A stretch of DNA of 13,132 nt from an uncultured Clostridia bacterium (lineage in GTDB: Bacteria; Bacillota; Clostridia; Monoglobales; Monoglobaceae): positions 1 through 13,132 of the forward strand of contig CAMCUJ010000011.1 in NCBI GenBank assembly GCA_945878965.1, read 5' to 3'. The notes under the pieces are model-generated. The model worked only from the letters and a program-made list of their open reading frames with translations. It searched no databases and was not told where the DNA came from. Below, in pieces: positions 1 through 9,411 of the stretch; position 1 is the first letter of the stretch, and the number at the start of each line of letters is the position of its first letter. The position numbers and the translations under genes are program-made.

Positions 1-18
1 TTCAACCATCTTAATTCC

Positions 19-47
19 ATTATATTTTTGACCCCCACTATTGACAA
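19..47 (-). promoter_or_regulatory. sigma-A promoter reading out of the window's left edge
   Basis: On the minus strand TTGTCA (47-42) is followed after exactly 17 bp by a consensus TATAAT (24-19). It lies downstream of the SLH gene's terminator and points left, so it should serve a gene or RNA beyond position 1. An ATG on the minus strand (9-7) lies too close to the predicted start site to be a convincing start codon. The product is not visible here. Confidence 0.6.
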
Positions 48-81
48 AGAGCCTATTTTTATTCAGTCATACTACGAAAAA

Positions 82-109
82 AAAGAGAGAAGCAACCGCT
101 TCTCTCTTT
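82..109 (-). terminator. intrinsic terminator of the SLH-protein gene
   Basis: A perfect 12-bp inverted repeat (82-93 with 98-109) has a 4-nt loop. In the minus-strand transcript it is followed by a run of eight U (84-77). It lies about 50 bp past the stop codon of the SLH gene and fits a classic Rho-independent terminator. Confidence 0.92.
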
Positions 110-160
110 ATATAAACTCACTATATCATAGCAAGCTAAACCATTCGGTTTAAATTATTC

Positions 161-3028
161 TTAGTAGTAAAGTCTACCGTAGTCATAAGCCTTAACGATT
201 ACAACTTCAGTAACCTTATCCTCGTAAGATCTGATTACAACATAATCTGAAAGACCGTTGATATCACCGGCTGTAGCAAGAATGTTGCCATCCTTATCTT
301 TTACATCACCAGTTACATCCTTAAGATTCTTATCGTACTCAATATCTCCAAGACTACCTGTTGAAACCATATTGTTCTTTGAAGGGTCTATAACATAGAT
401 GTTAGTAGCTCTTGAAAGCTTATAAGATACACCATCAACATCAAGTGTCTTTGTAGAAGTCTTATACTCAACTACAGGAGCAACTACAACCTCTTCGTTT
501 TCACCAAGATTTGAAATTATTCCATCAACTACAGGAGCAGCGGCAAGAGTACCATCATACTTTTCTCTTACGCCGTCAGCAAAGTCAACATATGCCTTAG
601 CTTCCTTGATTTCGCCTGCAGCGTTGAACTTAAACTTATAGATGTCACCTTCAGTTACACCAGCAAAATCATCATCATGAGAATCAGGTGTTGTGTTAGC
701 TGTCTTAACTTCGCCATCCATTAAGAACTCAATTGTGTATATATCCTCTTCGTTCTCGTTCTGTGACTCATATACATCGCTTATTACAGCAATTGAAGAA
801 GAAGAACCAAACTTATTCTTGTAACCCTTGATAACAAGTAGGTCAAGTGCTTCCCAATCATCAGAATCAACGAATGCCTGAACGTCGCTGTATACTTCTT
901 CATCAACAAGATCAGCTATTGTTCCAACCTCTGAATCATCATCGTTATCAGGATCTACAAATAGAACTACTGTATCTTCGTCAACATCCTTCTTAGCGAA
1001 TGTTAAAGCCTCAGCATCGTATTCTGCTGCAGATGAAAGGTTAACTTCCTGGAAACCTTCAGCATCATAATTATCAAGAGTAATTGTCTTAACAGCACTT
1101 CCTGATAATGTGTAAGCTATTGTTGAACCTGCAGGAACTGCATTTACAAGATCCTTTGCCTCATCCTCAATCTTATATGAAACTTCATCATCGTTAGATT
1201 CAACCTTAACTGTGCTTGCAGCATTCCAAATTACAACACCCTGCTTAGCTGTTAATAACTTGAACTGAACTGTCTGCTTGCCGAAGTTATCTTCGTCATC
1301 AACTACATCTAAAACATATGCATAGTTGTAGTTTGCCTTACCTGTTGAAGAAGCATCCTTGTTAAATGCAACTATCTTTCCGTAAGCATCTACATAGAAG
1401 ATACCTGCATTACCAACCTTAAGGTTGTCACACTTGTAAGCACCCTCAGCTACGTCATACTTTGTTCCGTTGATTCTGTAAGCATAATCAGTATCAGATG
1501 TCTTAGATGTAGAAGTAGCAGAGATTGAACCCTCTATTGCATTTGCACCTGAAAGCACTTCGATATTGTATACTTCAGAAACTTCTGAGTTTGTTATTAT
1601 TGAAAGTACATCCCACTCTTTGATTTCATCAACAGTGATTGTCTTTCCGTCCTTTTTAATGTTTACGATTACATCGTCATCGTCTTCATCAACAACGATA
1701 TTGCTGATTGAATTTTCATAAGCTGCAGCGCCAACATCATTCTTGAATGTGATCTTGCCGTTGTTTACTTCGTCAACAACACCTGTTGCTGCAACCTCAA
1801 CAAATATTACATCATAGCCTGTAACGTTGTCTGTATCATAAGCTACAACCTTACCGCCAAGCTTACCATCCTTCTCGATTATGCCATCAATGAATAAATC
1901 TTCGTATGACATACTTGCAACGTTATTGTATATAACTTTTGCATTGTCCTGAATAGTAATCTTTGTAGCATTTCTATCTGAATCGTTCTTCATGTACTTA
2001 ATATAATCTGTAGCAGCACTGTCGAACTTATCAAGTGAGAACTCTGTCTTTGTATTCTTACCTGCTTCAGCTGTCATAGAGATTACATCATAAGTATCAT
2101 CAGTTGTATCTTCCTTTACATAAAGGATAACAGCCTGACCAAGATAATCCTCAGCATCTGTTCCTGCTACATCAAAGTTGTAAGAACCAAGTGACTGGAA
2201 GTCATCATTTGTTGTGTTGTAGTTATCTGTAACATCAACTGTAACTTCAGCATCCTTTGATGTGTCAATAGTCTTAGCAGTTGTAAGATCTGTGATTGAG
2301 TTAGCTGTAACTTTACCCTTTAGCTTTGTAACACCAAGATACTCGCTCATTAGTGTCTTATAAGCCTGAGTTACGCCGTCATATATAACGTACTCAACTA
2401 CACCGCTGTTGCTCCACTTAGCCTGACCCATAAGAGCTGTGTCAATAGCATTGTTTAGAAGCTGTGCAATTGTGCCTCTTGTAGCAGCAACGCCTGTTGT
2501 TGTGTTTGTAACACCCTTTGTTACGTTATATCTTGTAGCAGCTGTAAGCCAACCTGTAGGGTAACCACCCTCCTGCTTTGCATATGGCTCATAGCCAAGT
2601 GTAGCCATAATCATCTTTATAGCTTCCTCGTACTTAACTTCGTCCTCAGGACCAAAGTTTCCATCGCCATATCCGTTAACAATACCCTGGTTAGTAGCCT
2701 GAGCTATGTAACCTGATGCCCAGTGTGTTGCAGGAACATCGTTGAATATTGTTGTTGTCTGTGACATCGCTGTGCCTTCAAAACCCTGAATTCTTGCTAT
2801 AAGAGCTGCAAATTCTGCTCTTGTAACCTTATCCTCAGGTCTGAATGACATTACGCCATCGCCATCTTGATCGTCGCCTGTGAAGATGTTTAACTTGCTT
2901 AGTGTTTCAATTGCTTCTGCATATGCACTGTCATCAGCTACATCTGAATAGTTAGATGCGAATGCTGTTGATGTTAATGTTAGTGCAAATGTTGCAGCTA
3001 AAGCAATTATTCTTTTGAGATTTCTCAT
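161..3028 (-). CDS. Secreted S-layer homology (SLH) domain surface protein
   Basis: Large exported cell-surface protein of 955 residues, probably attached to secondary cell-wall polymer through SLH domains. The start chosen is the ATG at 3028, which gives a textbook signal peptide (MRNLKR, hydrophobic core, AFA cleavage near residue 24) and has AAGGAGG (3043-3037) 8 nt upstream. The in-frame ATG at 3088 lies inside a leader hairpin and would put 20 polar residues before the signal peptide. Three SLH-like repeats lie near residues 26-80, 92-146 and 152-200. The first two are clear (SDVADDSAYAEAI, FNDVPATHWASGYI, NGYGDGNFGPEDEV); the third is weaker. The remaining 750 residues are acidic, Asp/Thr/Val-rich and repetitive in feel, with no catalytic motif I recognise. 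The family is certain, the role (structural S-layer subunit or other anchored protein) is inferred. The strong promoter suggests an abundant product. Confidence 0.92.
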   Translation of the reverse strand: MRNLKRIIALAATFALTLTSTAFASNYSDVADDSAYAEAIETLSKLNIFTGDDQDGDGVMSFRPEDKVTRAEFAALIARIQGFEGTAMSQTTTIFNDVPATHWASGYIAQATNQGIVNGYGDGNFGPEDEVKYEEAIKMIMATLGYEPYAKQEGGYPTGWLTAATRYNVTKGVTNTTTGVAATRGTIAQLLNNAIDTALMGQAKWSNSGVVEYVIYDGVTQAYKTLMSEYLGVTKLKGKVTANSITDLTTAKTIDTSKDAEVTVDVTDNYNTTNDDFQSLGSYNFDVAGTDAEDYLGQAVILYVKEDTTDDTYDVISMTAEAGKNTKTEFSLDKFDSAATDYIKYMKNDSDRNATKITIQDNAKVIYNNVASMSYEDLFIDGIIEKDGKLGGKVVAYDTDNVTGYDVIFVEVAATGVVDEVNNGKITFKNDVGAAAYENSISNIVVDEDDDDVIVNIKKDGKTITVDEIKEWDVLSIITNSEVSEVYNIEVLSGANAIEGSISATSTSKTSDTDYAYRINGTKYDVAEGAYKCDNLKVGNAGIFYVDAYGKIVAFNKDASSTGKANYNYAYVLDVVDDEDNFGKQTVQFKLLTAKQGVVIWNAASTVKVESNDDEVSYKIEDEAKDLVNAVPAGSTIAYTLSGSAVKTITLDNYDAEGFQEVNLSSAAEYDAEALTFAKKDVDEDTVVLFVDPDNDDDSEVGTIADLVDEEVYSDVQAFVDSDDWEALDLLVIKGYKNKFGSSSSIAVISDVYESQNENEEDIYTIEFLMDGEVKTANTTPDSHDDDFAGVTEGDIYKFKFNAAGEIKEAKAYVDFADGVREKYDGTLAAAPVVDGIISNLGENEEVVVAPVVEYKTSTKTLDVDGVSYKLSRATNIYVIDPSKNNMVSTGSLGDIEYDKNLKDVTGDVKDKDGNILATAGDINGLSDYVVIRSYEDKVTEVVIVKAYDYGRLYY

Positions 3029-3083
3029 TCTCAAATCCTCCTTATAATTAATTTTAATTTTTTCCGAAAGAGAAATTAGAATT

Positions 3084-3120
3084 AACATAGGCTACCCTCT
3101 TTCAATAAATAACCTATATT
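3084..3120 (-). promoter_or_regulatory. hairpin in the 5' leader of the SLH mRNA
   Basis: Positions 3109-3120 can pair with 3084-3095 as a 12-bp helix in minus-strand RNA. Three of the pairs are G-U, which form only in this orientation. The helix lies within a leader of about 140 nt between the predicted start site near 3167 and the start codon at 3028. A 12-bp palindrome CCTAAGCTTAGG (3140-3151) lies further upstream in the same leader. Long structured leaders are known to stabilise some S-layer mRNAs, and that role here is inference. Confidence 0.45.
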
Positions 3121-3173
3121 ATTCTTGTTACTACAATATCCTAAGCTTAGGCTATCATAATAACCATACATTG

Positions 3174-3203
3174 ATTATATCACTAAATCGCCGTTCCTGT
3201 CAA
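3174..3203 (-). promoter_or_regulatory. Consensus extended -10 promoter of the SLH gene
   Basis: On the minus strand a perfect TTGACA (3203-3198) is separated by 18 bp from a perfect TATAAT (3179-3174). TG sits one base before the -10, giving an extended -10 element. The predicted start is near 3167. Few promoters match both hexamers exactly, which fits high-level expression of a surface-layer protein. Confidence 0.88.
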
Positions 3204-3213
3204 TAATAAATTT

Positions 3214-3235
3214 CATTTGTAACATATTTGTAACA
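3214..3235 (-). repeat. tandem 11-bp direct repeat just upstream of the SLH promoter
   Basis: Two adjacent copies of TGTTACAAATR on the minus strand (3235-3225 and 3224-3214) lie about 10 bp upstream of the -35 hexamer. The 11-bp phasing puts both copies on one helix face, which suits an activator site or UP-like element. No regulator is identified. Confidence 0.5.
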
Positions 3236-3249
3236 CTTTGAACAAAAAA

Positions 3250-4966
<1,717 letters not shown>

Positions 4967-5054
4967 GAGTTTTCTTTTAATTTGTTGCAAAATCTATATT
5001 TTTATGTTTTAGCATACACTCTGCACCGCACAAATACGTGCTGCGTTTTTTTAT

Positions 5055-5302
5055 AAAAAATCCTTGCGGATTTTCTGCTAATATGCTATACTTAATGCGT
5101 AATTTATATCGGAAATTCCTCTTAAGGTTTTTCTCATATAAACGATTAACTATTTATCTGAGGCTTAAAGCCGATTTCTGCGGCTTTAGTACCTTAGACG
5201 ACTGAAGCTTTGATTGGGTTCCCAACAAAGACTTAAAATTTTATTTCTTTGGACATAGAGGTGGGAAATTCAAAAAAATTCACGCACTCTCAAAAAAGCT
5301 CC
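5055..5302 (-). ncRNA. candidate structured RNA between panB and pyrG
   Basis: About 248 nt on the minus strand, bounded by a plausible promoter and an intrinsic terminator, with no protein-coding potential. Long-range pairing closes it: 5288-5280 with 5102-5094 (9 bp, two G-U) and 5271-5264 with 5119-5112 (7 of 8). Inside are three hairpins: 5205-5234 (CTTTG, TTGG, GAAC loop, one bulged base), 5167-5187 (AAAGCCG/CGGCTTT) and 5133-5162 (about 10 bp with one mismatch). A 5-bp helix 5196-5192/5127-5123 encloses the last two. No known-family signature was recognised. A 6S-like RNA is conceivable, since there is a long closing rod, but three interior hairpins are not typical. It could also be a leader of pyrG, though pyrG has its own promoter beyond the terminator. 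Confidence 0.5.
5057..5074 (-). terminator. intrinsic terminator ending the intergenic RNA
   Basis: In minus-strand RNA AAAATCC (5074-5068), GCAA tetraloop and GGATTTT (5063-5057) form a perfect 7-bp stem. The U tract is six bases (5060-5055). It lies well upstream of the pyrG promoter, so it must end a transcript starting between panB and this point. Confidence 0.75.
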
Positions 5303-5309
5303 AAAGAAT

Positions 5310-5339
5310 AGTGTACACTTTAATATTAAGCCTTCACAA
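5310..5339 (-). promoter_or_regulatory. possible promoter of the intergenic RNA
   Basis: On the minus strand TTGTGA (5339-5334), 18 bp, TACACT (5315-5310), each 4 of 6 to consensus. The predicted start is near 5302. The -10 overlaps an 8-bp palindrome GTGTACAC (5311-5318). It lies back-to-back with the panB promoter. Confidence 0.4.
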
Positions 5340-5343
5340 AACA

Positions 5344-5349
5344 TATAAT
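5344..5349 (+). promoter_or_regulatory. -10 element of the panBCD operon
   Basis: A perfect TATAAT with no good -35 hexamer at the normal distance (only AT-rich TTTAAT at 19 bp). The predicted start is near 5356, giving a leader of about 120 nt before panB. The weak -35 suggests help from an activator or a regulated promoter, which is inference. Confidence 0.55.
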
Positions 5350-5357
5350 ATCATAGC

Positions 5358-5386
5358 TTTGTGAACTTTATGTTAAAAAGTACAAA
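5358..5386 (+). promoter_or_regulatory. bulged hairpin at the 5' end of panB leader; possible pan motif
   Basis: TTTGT (5358-5362) pairs with ACAAA (5382-5386) and ACTTT (5365-5369) with AAAGT (5377-5381). A two-base GA bulge lies on the 5' side and the loop is 7 nt. It starts within a few bases of the predicted transcript start. The known pan RNA motif lies in panB leaders of Firmicutes and is a stem-loop with conserved bulged bases, often paired with a second hairpin. Here a second hairpin follows at 5419-5438. The match to the consensus cannot be scored by eye. Confidence 0.3.
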
Positions 5387-5418
5387 TCATTTTTAAGCCT
5401 ATGCTTTGGTTGCCATAT

Positions 5419-5438
5419 CTCATAAACAAATTTATGAG
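5419..5438 (+). promoter_or_regulatory. 8-bp hairpin in panB leader
   Basis: CTCATAAA and TTTATGAG pair perfectly around a CAAA loop, 40 bp before the panB start and 27 bp before its SD. No U tract follows, so it is not a terminator. It may be the second stem-loop of the leader element described at 5358-5386. Confidence 0.4.
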
Positions 5439-5478
5439 TTGTTTCCTTAATAATATTACATCTTGGAGGATTAAAAAA

Positions 5479-6267
5479 ATGGAAAGAAAAAAGGTAACTA
5501 CAAAGACACTGAAAAAAATGAAAGAAAATCACGAAAAAATATCTATGCTTACAGCATACGATTATCCGATGTCAAAAATAGTGGACAATGCCGGCTGTGA
5601 CGTAATACTTGTAGGCGACTCGCTCGGAAACGTTGTTCTCGGCTATGAAAACACAACCCACGTAACAATGTCAGATATGCTTCATCACACGAAAGCAGTT
5701 TCAAGAGGTGCAAAATCTTCATTTATAGTAAGCGATATGCCGTTCTTATCCTATCACACGGGAATATATGATGCTGTAAGGAATGCCGGAGCATTAATTG
5801 CCGAGGGCGGAGCTCACGCCGTTAAGCTTGAGGGCGGAGAGGAAATCTGCGACGCTGTCCGTGCAATTGTAAATGCCGGAATTCCCGTTGTAGGTCATCT
5901 CGGGCTCACACCTCAGCACATAAACAATTTCGGCGGCTTTTCAATGCAGGCAAAGACCGAAGCGGCAGCGGAAAAGCTTATAAAAGACGCAAAGGCTCTT
6001 CAAAGTGCCGGAGCATTTATGATAGTATTTGAATGTATACCCTCCGAGCTTGCAAAGCGTGTAACAGAGGAGCTTGATATAATAACTATCGGAATAGGTT
6101 CGGGCGGAGGATGTGACGGACAGGTTCTTGTTCTTTATGACATTTTAGGTTTATTTGATGATTTTACTCCGTCATTTGTTAAAAAATATACTAACCTTAA
6201 CTCAATAATCACTGACGGAGTTTCAAATTATATAAATGAAGTAAAGACAGGAGTGTTCCCTAAATGA
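5479..6267 (+). CDS. panB: 3-methyl-2-oxobutanoate hydroxymethyltransferase
   Basis: First committed step of pantothenate synthesis: transfers a hydroxymethyl group from 5,10-methylene-tetrahydrofolate to 2-oxoisovalerate to give ketopantoate. The start is ATG 5479 with TTGGAGGA 8 nt upstream. The open frame reaches back to 5401, but those 26 residues precede the SD and are unlike the family. Length 262 aa, as usual. Metal ligands Asp47 (LVGDSLG) and Asp86 (SDMPF) are present, as are Lys116/Glu118 (VKLEGG), the GHLGLTPQ loop at 139-146 and Glu185 (VFECIP), the expected catalytic acid/base. The stop overlaps the panC start (ATGA), so translation is coupled. First gene of panB-panC-panD. The ketopantoate reductase step is not encoded in this window. 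Confidence 0.97.
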   Translation: MERKKVTTKTLKKMKENHEKISMLTAYDYPMSKIVDNAGCDVILVGDSLGNVVLGYENTTHVTMSDMLHHTKAVSRGAKSSFIVSDMPFLSYHTGIYDAVRNAGALIAEGGAHAVKLEGGEEICDAVRAIVNAGIPVVGHLGLTPQHINNFGGFSMQAKTEAAAEKLIKDAKALQSAGAFMIVFECIPSELAKRVTEELDIITIGIGSGGGCDGQVLVLYDILGLFDDFTPSFVKKYTNLNSIITDGVSNYINEVKTGVFPK

Positions 6268-7109
6268 AAATATTAAAAACCGTATCGGAAGTACGTGAAT
6301 TTGTAAAGGATAAAAAAACTAACGGAAAAACAATCGGACTTGTCCCTACAATGGGCTATCTTCACGAGGGACATGCATCATTGATTGAGAAGTCAGCCTC
6401 ACAAAACGATATTACAATAGTAAGTATTTTTGTAAACCCTACGCAGTTCGGGCCAACGGAGGATCTTGACAAGTATCCCCGTGACCTTGAGCATGATACT
6501 AAGGTTGCCGAAAAAGCGGGAGCGGATGCGATATTCCATCCGACTCCGAGTGAAATGTATCCAAACGGTTATTCAACATATATTAATGTAGAAAATCTCA
6601 CAGCCGGACTTTGCGGAAAGAGCAGACCCACACATTTCAGAGGTGTTACAACAGTTGTAGGAAAGCTGTTCAACATAACGCAGGCAGACCGTGCCTACTT
6701 TGGTCAAAAGGACGCACAGCAGCTTGCGGTTATAAAGAGAATGGTGTATGATTTAAACTTCAACATCGAAATAGTTCCGTGTCCTATAGTCCGTGAAGAA
6801 AGCGGACTTGCGAAAAGCTCACGAAACGTATATTTAAGCGATGAGGAAAAGCGTGAAGCATTAGTTTTAAGTCGTTCGCTTAAAGAGGCGGAGCGTTTAT
6901 TTAATGACGGCGAAAGGAATGCCGATATTTTAAAGAAAAGAATTACGGATATAATCGAGGGTTCACCTATTGCAAATATTGATTACGTTGAAATAGTTGA
7001 TTTTGAAACCATACAGCCGATTAGTGAAATTAAGGGTGAAGCTTTAGTTGCACTTGCTGTGAAATTCGGAAACACAAGACTTATAGACAATACGATTTTA
7101 AGGGGGTAA
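6264..7109 (+). CDS. panC: Pantothenate synthetase (pantoate-beta-alanine ligase)
   Basis: Joins pantoate and beta-alanine using ATP through a pantoyl-adenylate. The 281-residue length is normal. The nucleotidyltransferase signatures are in place: PTMGYLHEGH at 28-37 (the HxGH-type motif), FVNPTQFGP near 56-64, FGQKD at 146-150, and the KMSKS-like KSSRN at 184-188. The start ATG overlaps the panB stop by four bases and lacks a strong SD of its own, which fits coupled translation. It directly precedes panD, which supplies its beta-alanine substrate. Confidence 0.97.
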   Translation: MKILKTVSEVREFVKDKKTNGKTIGLVPTMGYLHEGHASLIEKSASQNDITIVSIFVNPTQFGPTEDLDKYPRDLEHDTKVAEKAGADAIFHPTPSEMYPNGYSTYINVENLTAGLCGKSRPTHFRGVTTVVGKLFNITQADRAYFGQKDAQQLAVIKRMVYDLNFNIEIVPCPIVREESGLAKSSRNVYLSDEEKREALVLSRSLKEAERLFNDGERNADILKKRITDIIEGSPIANIDYVEIVDFETIQPISEIKGEALVALAVKFGNTRLIDNTILRG

Positions 7110-7112
7110 GCT

Positions 7113-7460
7113 ATGCAAATCGAAGTAATGAATTCAAAGATACACAGAGCTGCCGTAACGGACGCAAACCTTAATTATATAGGAAGCATAACAATAGATG
7201 AAGAATTGATGGAGCGTTCGGGAATACTTAACAATCAAAAGGTTCAGGTAGTGAATGTAACGAACGGAAACAGGCTTGAAACTTACGCAATACCGGGCGA
7301 ACGGGGCAGCGGAGTTATATGTCTTAACGGTGCGGCGGCACACAAGGCGAAAAAAGGTGATATTGTGATAATTATTGCTTATGCAATTATGGATTATGAA
7401 GAGGCAAAAACTCACGAACCAAAGGTTGTATTCGTAAACGAAAATAACCATATTATTTGA
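7113..7460 (+). CDS. panD: Aspartate 1-decarboxylase proenzyme
   Basis: Makes beta-alanine from L-aspartate, the second substrate of PanC. It is a pyruvoyl enzyme that cleaves itself. The cleavage site Gly24-Ser25 (NYIGSITI) is at the canonical position, so Ser25 becomes the pyruvoyl group of the alpha chain. Lys9, Arg54, Thr57 and Tyr58 (NRLETYAI), which bind substrate or donate the proton, are also conserved. The 115-residue length is slightly shorter than the 126 of E. coli. The SD AGGGGG lies in the last codons of panC and only 3 bp separate the genes. It ends the operon just before a strong hairpin. Confidence 0.97.
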   Translation: MQIEVMNSKIHRAAVTDANLNYIGSITIDEELMERSGILNNQKVQVVNVTNGNRLETYAIPGERGSGVICLNGAAAHKAKKGDIVIIIAYAIMDYEEAKTHEPKVVFVNENNHII

Positions 7461-7467
7461 CCTTCCG

Positions 7468-7490
7468 GGGGCGGATTTCATATCCGCCCC
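7468..7490. terminator. hairpin terminator shared by panBCD and the convergent MATE gene
   Basis: GGGGCGGAT (7468-7476) and ATCCGCCCC (7482-7490) form a perfect GC-rich 9-bp stem with a TTCAT loop, 7 bp after the panD stop and 3 bp after the MATE stop. Neither side has a full U tract (TGCTTATGTTTT on the plus side). It is the only separator between two convergent operons. Confidence 0.7.
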
Positions 7491-7493
7491 TGC

Positions 7494-8801
7494 TTATGTT
7501 TTCGAGCGTATACTTTTCACTCCGATTAAAAAAAAGCATACTATCATAACTATAAATTCGGTTACGCTAAACGACAGCCATACACCGTCCATTTTCAATA
7601 TAAATGACATCAGATAAGCCATAGGAATTATCAATGCAAAGCCTCTTAATGCCGACGGAATAAATGCACTTACGGGGCGTTCGATACTGCTGAAATAGGT
7701 TGATGAGATTATAGAAGCTCCGGCAAACACAAAGCCTATGAAATACAGCTTTATTCCACGGCTTGCTATTCTTAAAAGGTTTAAGTCATTATCACGGTTG
7801 AATATTGAAATCAGAGCTTCCGTATTAAAATAGCTTAATGTATATACAATTATTCCAATAACCGCCGAAAGCGTTATACCATACATATAAATACGGCTTG
7901 CATCTTTATTTAATCCTTTTCCGTATGCACGGCTTGTCAGAGGCTGTATTCCTTGTGCTATTCCTGCGAATATATTAATTATCATAAGCGAAAAATTGGC
8001 TATAATTCCATACGCCGAAATTCCGACAGTTCCACTGAGTGAAAGTATTATAAAGTTAAATACCATTACCACAACAGCGTTTGCGACCTCGTTTATAAAT
8101 GACGAAAAGCCGAGTGAGCATACATTAAACAGTTCTTTAAAGCTGAATTTAAAGCCTTTAAGGGTAAACCTGAAGGTATTCTTTTTAAGAATGAAATGCA
8201 ATGATAAAACAGCAAGGCTTATAAGCGGTGACATAACCGTTGCAAGAATTGCACCAAGCATTCCGAGTCTGAGCGGAAATATAAATATATAGTCAAGCAC
8301 AATATTTGAAAAGCTTGATGTAAGCATTGCAATTGAAGAAAGATGCGGATTTTTGTCATTCCTTACAAAGCATACAACGGAGTTATTGATCATAAATGCA
8401 GGGGCGAACAGCAGAGCTATCCTTAGATATGTTACGGTAAGTTCTTTTATATCATCACCCGCTCCGAAAAGCACGGCTATTTTATCCGCAAAAAACAGAC
8501 CGAGAACCGAAAAAACACTCGATATAACAGCGGCTGAAATTATACACAGGGTGAATACTTCACTCTTGGTTTCCTCATAGATAGAGGAGCGTGTTCCGCC
8601 GCCTATTCCAATCATCATTCCAAAGCCGAATATAATTCCAAATACGGGAAGTGCAATATTAAGTGCGGCAACAGCGTCCGCACCTATTCCCTGTGCTATG
8701 AAAACAGTGTCGGCGATTATATAAAGGGACTGTGCCAAAGTTCCCATAATGCTCAGCGAAACATATTTGGTAAACTGCTTAAGCAGAGAATAATTGCTCA
8801 T
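7494..8801 (-). CDS. MATE family multidrug/cation antiporter
   Basis: Integral inner-membrane exporter of 435 residues, the usual MATE length with room for 12 membrane segments. Hydrophobic stretches run throughout, separated by short basic loops. The first two helices carry the family pattern (SIMGTLAQSLYIIADTVFIAQGIG, then ALNIALPVFGIIFGFGMMIGIGGGTRSS). The sequence shows two repeats of about six helices, as expected. The start at ATG 8801 has GAGGAA 7-8 nt upstream. It lies 22 bp downstream of tadA in the same direction with no terminator between, so the two are probably co-transcribed. The substrate cannot be told: drugs, dyes or metabolites coupled to Na+ or H+ are usual for the family. 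Confidence 0.92.
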   Translation of the reverse strand: MSNYSLLKQFTKYVSLSIMGTLAQSLYIIADTVFIAQGIGADAVAALNIALPVFGIIFGFGMMIGIGGGTRSSIYEETKSEVFTLCIISAAVISSVFSVLGLFFADKIAVLFGAGDDIKELTVTYLRIALLFAPAFMINNSVVCFVRNDKNPHLSSIAMLTSSFSNIVLDYIFIFPLRLGMLGAILATVMSPLISLAVLSLHFILKKNTFRFTLKGFKFSFKELFNVCSLGFSSFINEVANAVVVMVFNFIILSLSGTVGISAYGIIANFSLMIINIFAGIAQGIQPLTSRAYGKGLNKDASRIYMYGITLSAVIGIIVYTLSYFNTEALISIFNRDNDLNLLRIASRGIKLYFIGFVFAGASIISSTYFSSIERPVSAFIPSALRGFALIIPMAYLMSFILKMDGVWLSFSVTEFIVMIVCFFLIGVKSIRSKT

Positions 8802-8823
8802 TTTTTAATTCCTCGTTTCTTTT

Positions 8824-9366
8824 TTAATCTTGGCGGAGCAATCCGCCGCCGTTTGAAAGCGAACGCTGCCGCTGAAAAAATTCTTTTAAAAGCTTAGAGC
8901 ATTCGCCTTCAAGAATTCCTCCCGTATATTTTATTTTGTGGTTTAGTCCCTTCACAAGGTTAATATCAATACACGATTTTATACAACCGCCCTTTTCGTC
9001 AAATGCTCCAAAATACAAATTCGGTATCCGAGCCTGCATAATTGCACCGCTGCACATAATACACGGCTCAAGCGTCACATACAGCTCGCATTCCCACAAT
9101 CTCCAGCCGTTAAGCTTTTTACACGCTGAATCAATCGCCTTAATTTCCGCATGATGAAGTGCATTCCTTTCCGTTTCACGGGTATTATAAGCCGCAGAAA
9201 TAACCTCGCCCCGTCTTACAATAACAGCTCCGACAGGTGACTCACCAATCTCAAACGCTTTTTTTGCTTCTTCCAACGCCATATACATAAATTTCTCATC
9301 GGGCTTATGCGGAACGTCCTTTCCGTATTTAATTTGTCTTAATTTATATTCCGGTAAATTGTCCAT
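8824..9366 (-). CDS. tadA: tRNA-specific adenosine-34 deaminase
   Basis: Converts A34 to inosine in the anticodon wobble position of tRNA-Arg(ACG), letting it read CGU, CGC and CGA. The zinc site and proton shuttle are intact: His72-Ala-Glu74 (HHAEIKAI) and Pro101-Cys102-x-x-Cys105 (LEPCIMCSGA). At 180 residues it is longer than the usual 150-165. An N-terminal leader of about 25 polar residues precedes the normal domain start (DEKFMYMALEEAKKA). AAGGAG 7-8 nt before the ATG at 9366 supports the longer start, and Met27 is the alternative. In many Firmicutes the SRP RNA and dnaX follow tadA, but here a MATE gene does. Confidence 0.95.
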   Translation of the reverse strand: MDNLPEYKLRQIKYGKDVPHKPDEKFMYMALEEAKKAFEIGESPVGAVIVRRGEVISAAYNTRETERNALHHAEIKAIDSACKKLNGWRLWECELYVTLEPCIMCSGAIMQARIPNLYFGAFDEKGGCIKSCIDINLVKGLNHKIKYTGGILEGECSKLLKEFFQRQRSLSNGGGLLRQD

Positions 9367-9411
9367 CTTTATTCTCCTTCAGCTTTGCAGACAGCCGCAG
9401 CTATAAGTCTT

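Noticed and set aside
3029..3088. Extending the SLH protein to the ATG at 3088
   Set aside because: The extra 20 residues would precede a complete signal peptide, and the SD AAGGAGG lies between the two ATGs. The upstream ATG also lies in a leader hairpin.
5055..5302. 6S, SRP, RNase P or tmRNA assignment for the intergenic RNA
   Set aside because: The conserved sequence signatures of SRP, RNase P and tmRNA are absent. A 6S-type rod is only partly matched because three hairpins branch inside, so no family name was given.
5401..5478. Panel of 26 extra N-terminal residues on PanB
   Set aside because: These codons lie upstream of the clear SD at 5465-5470 and overlap leader hairpins; the family begins at the ATG at 5479.
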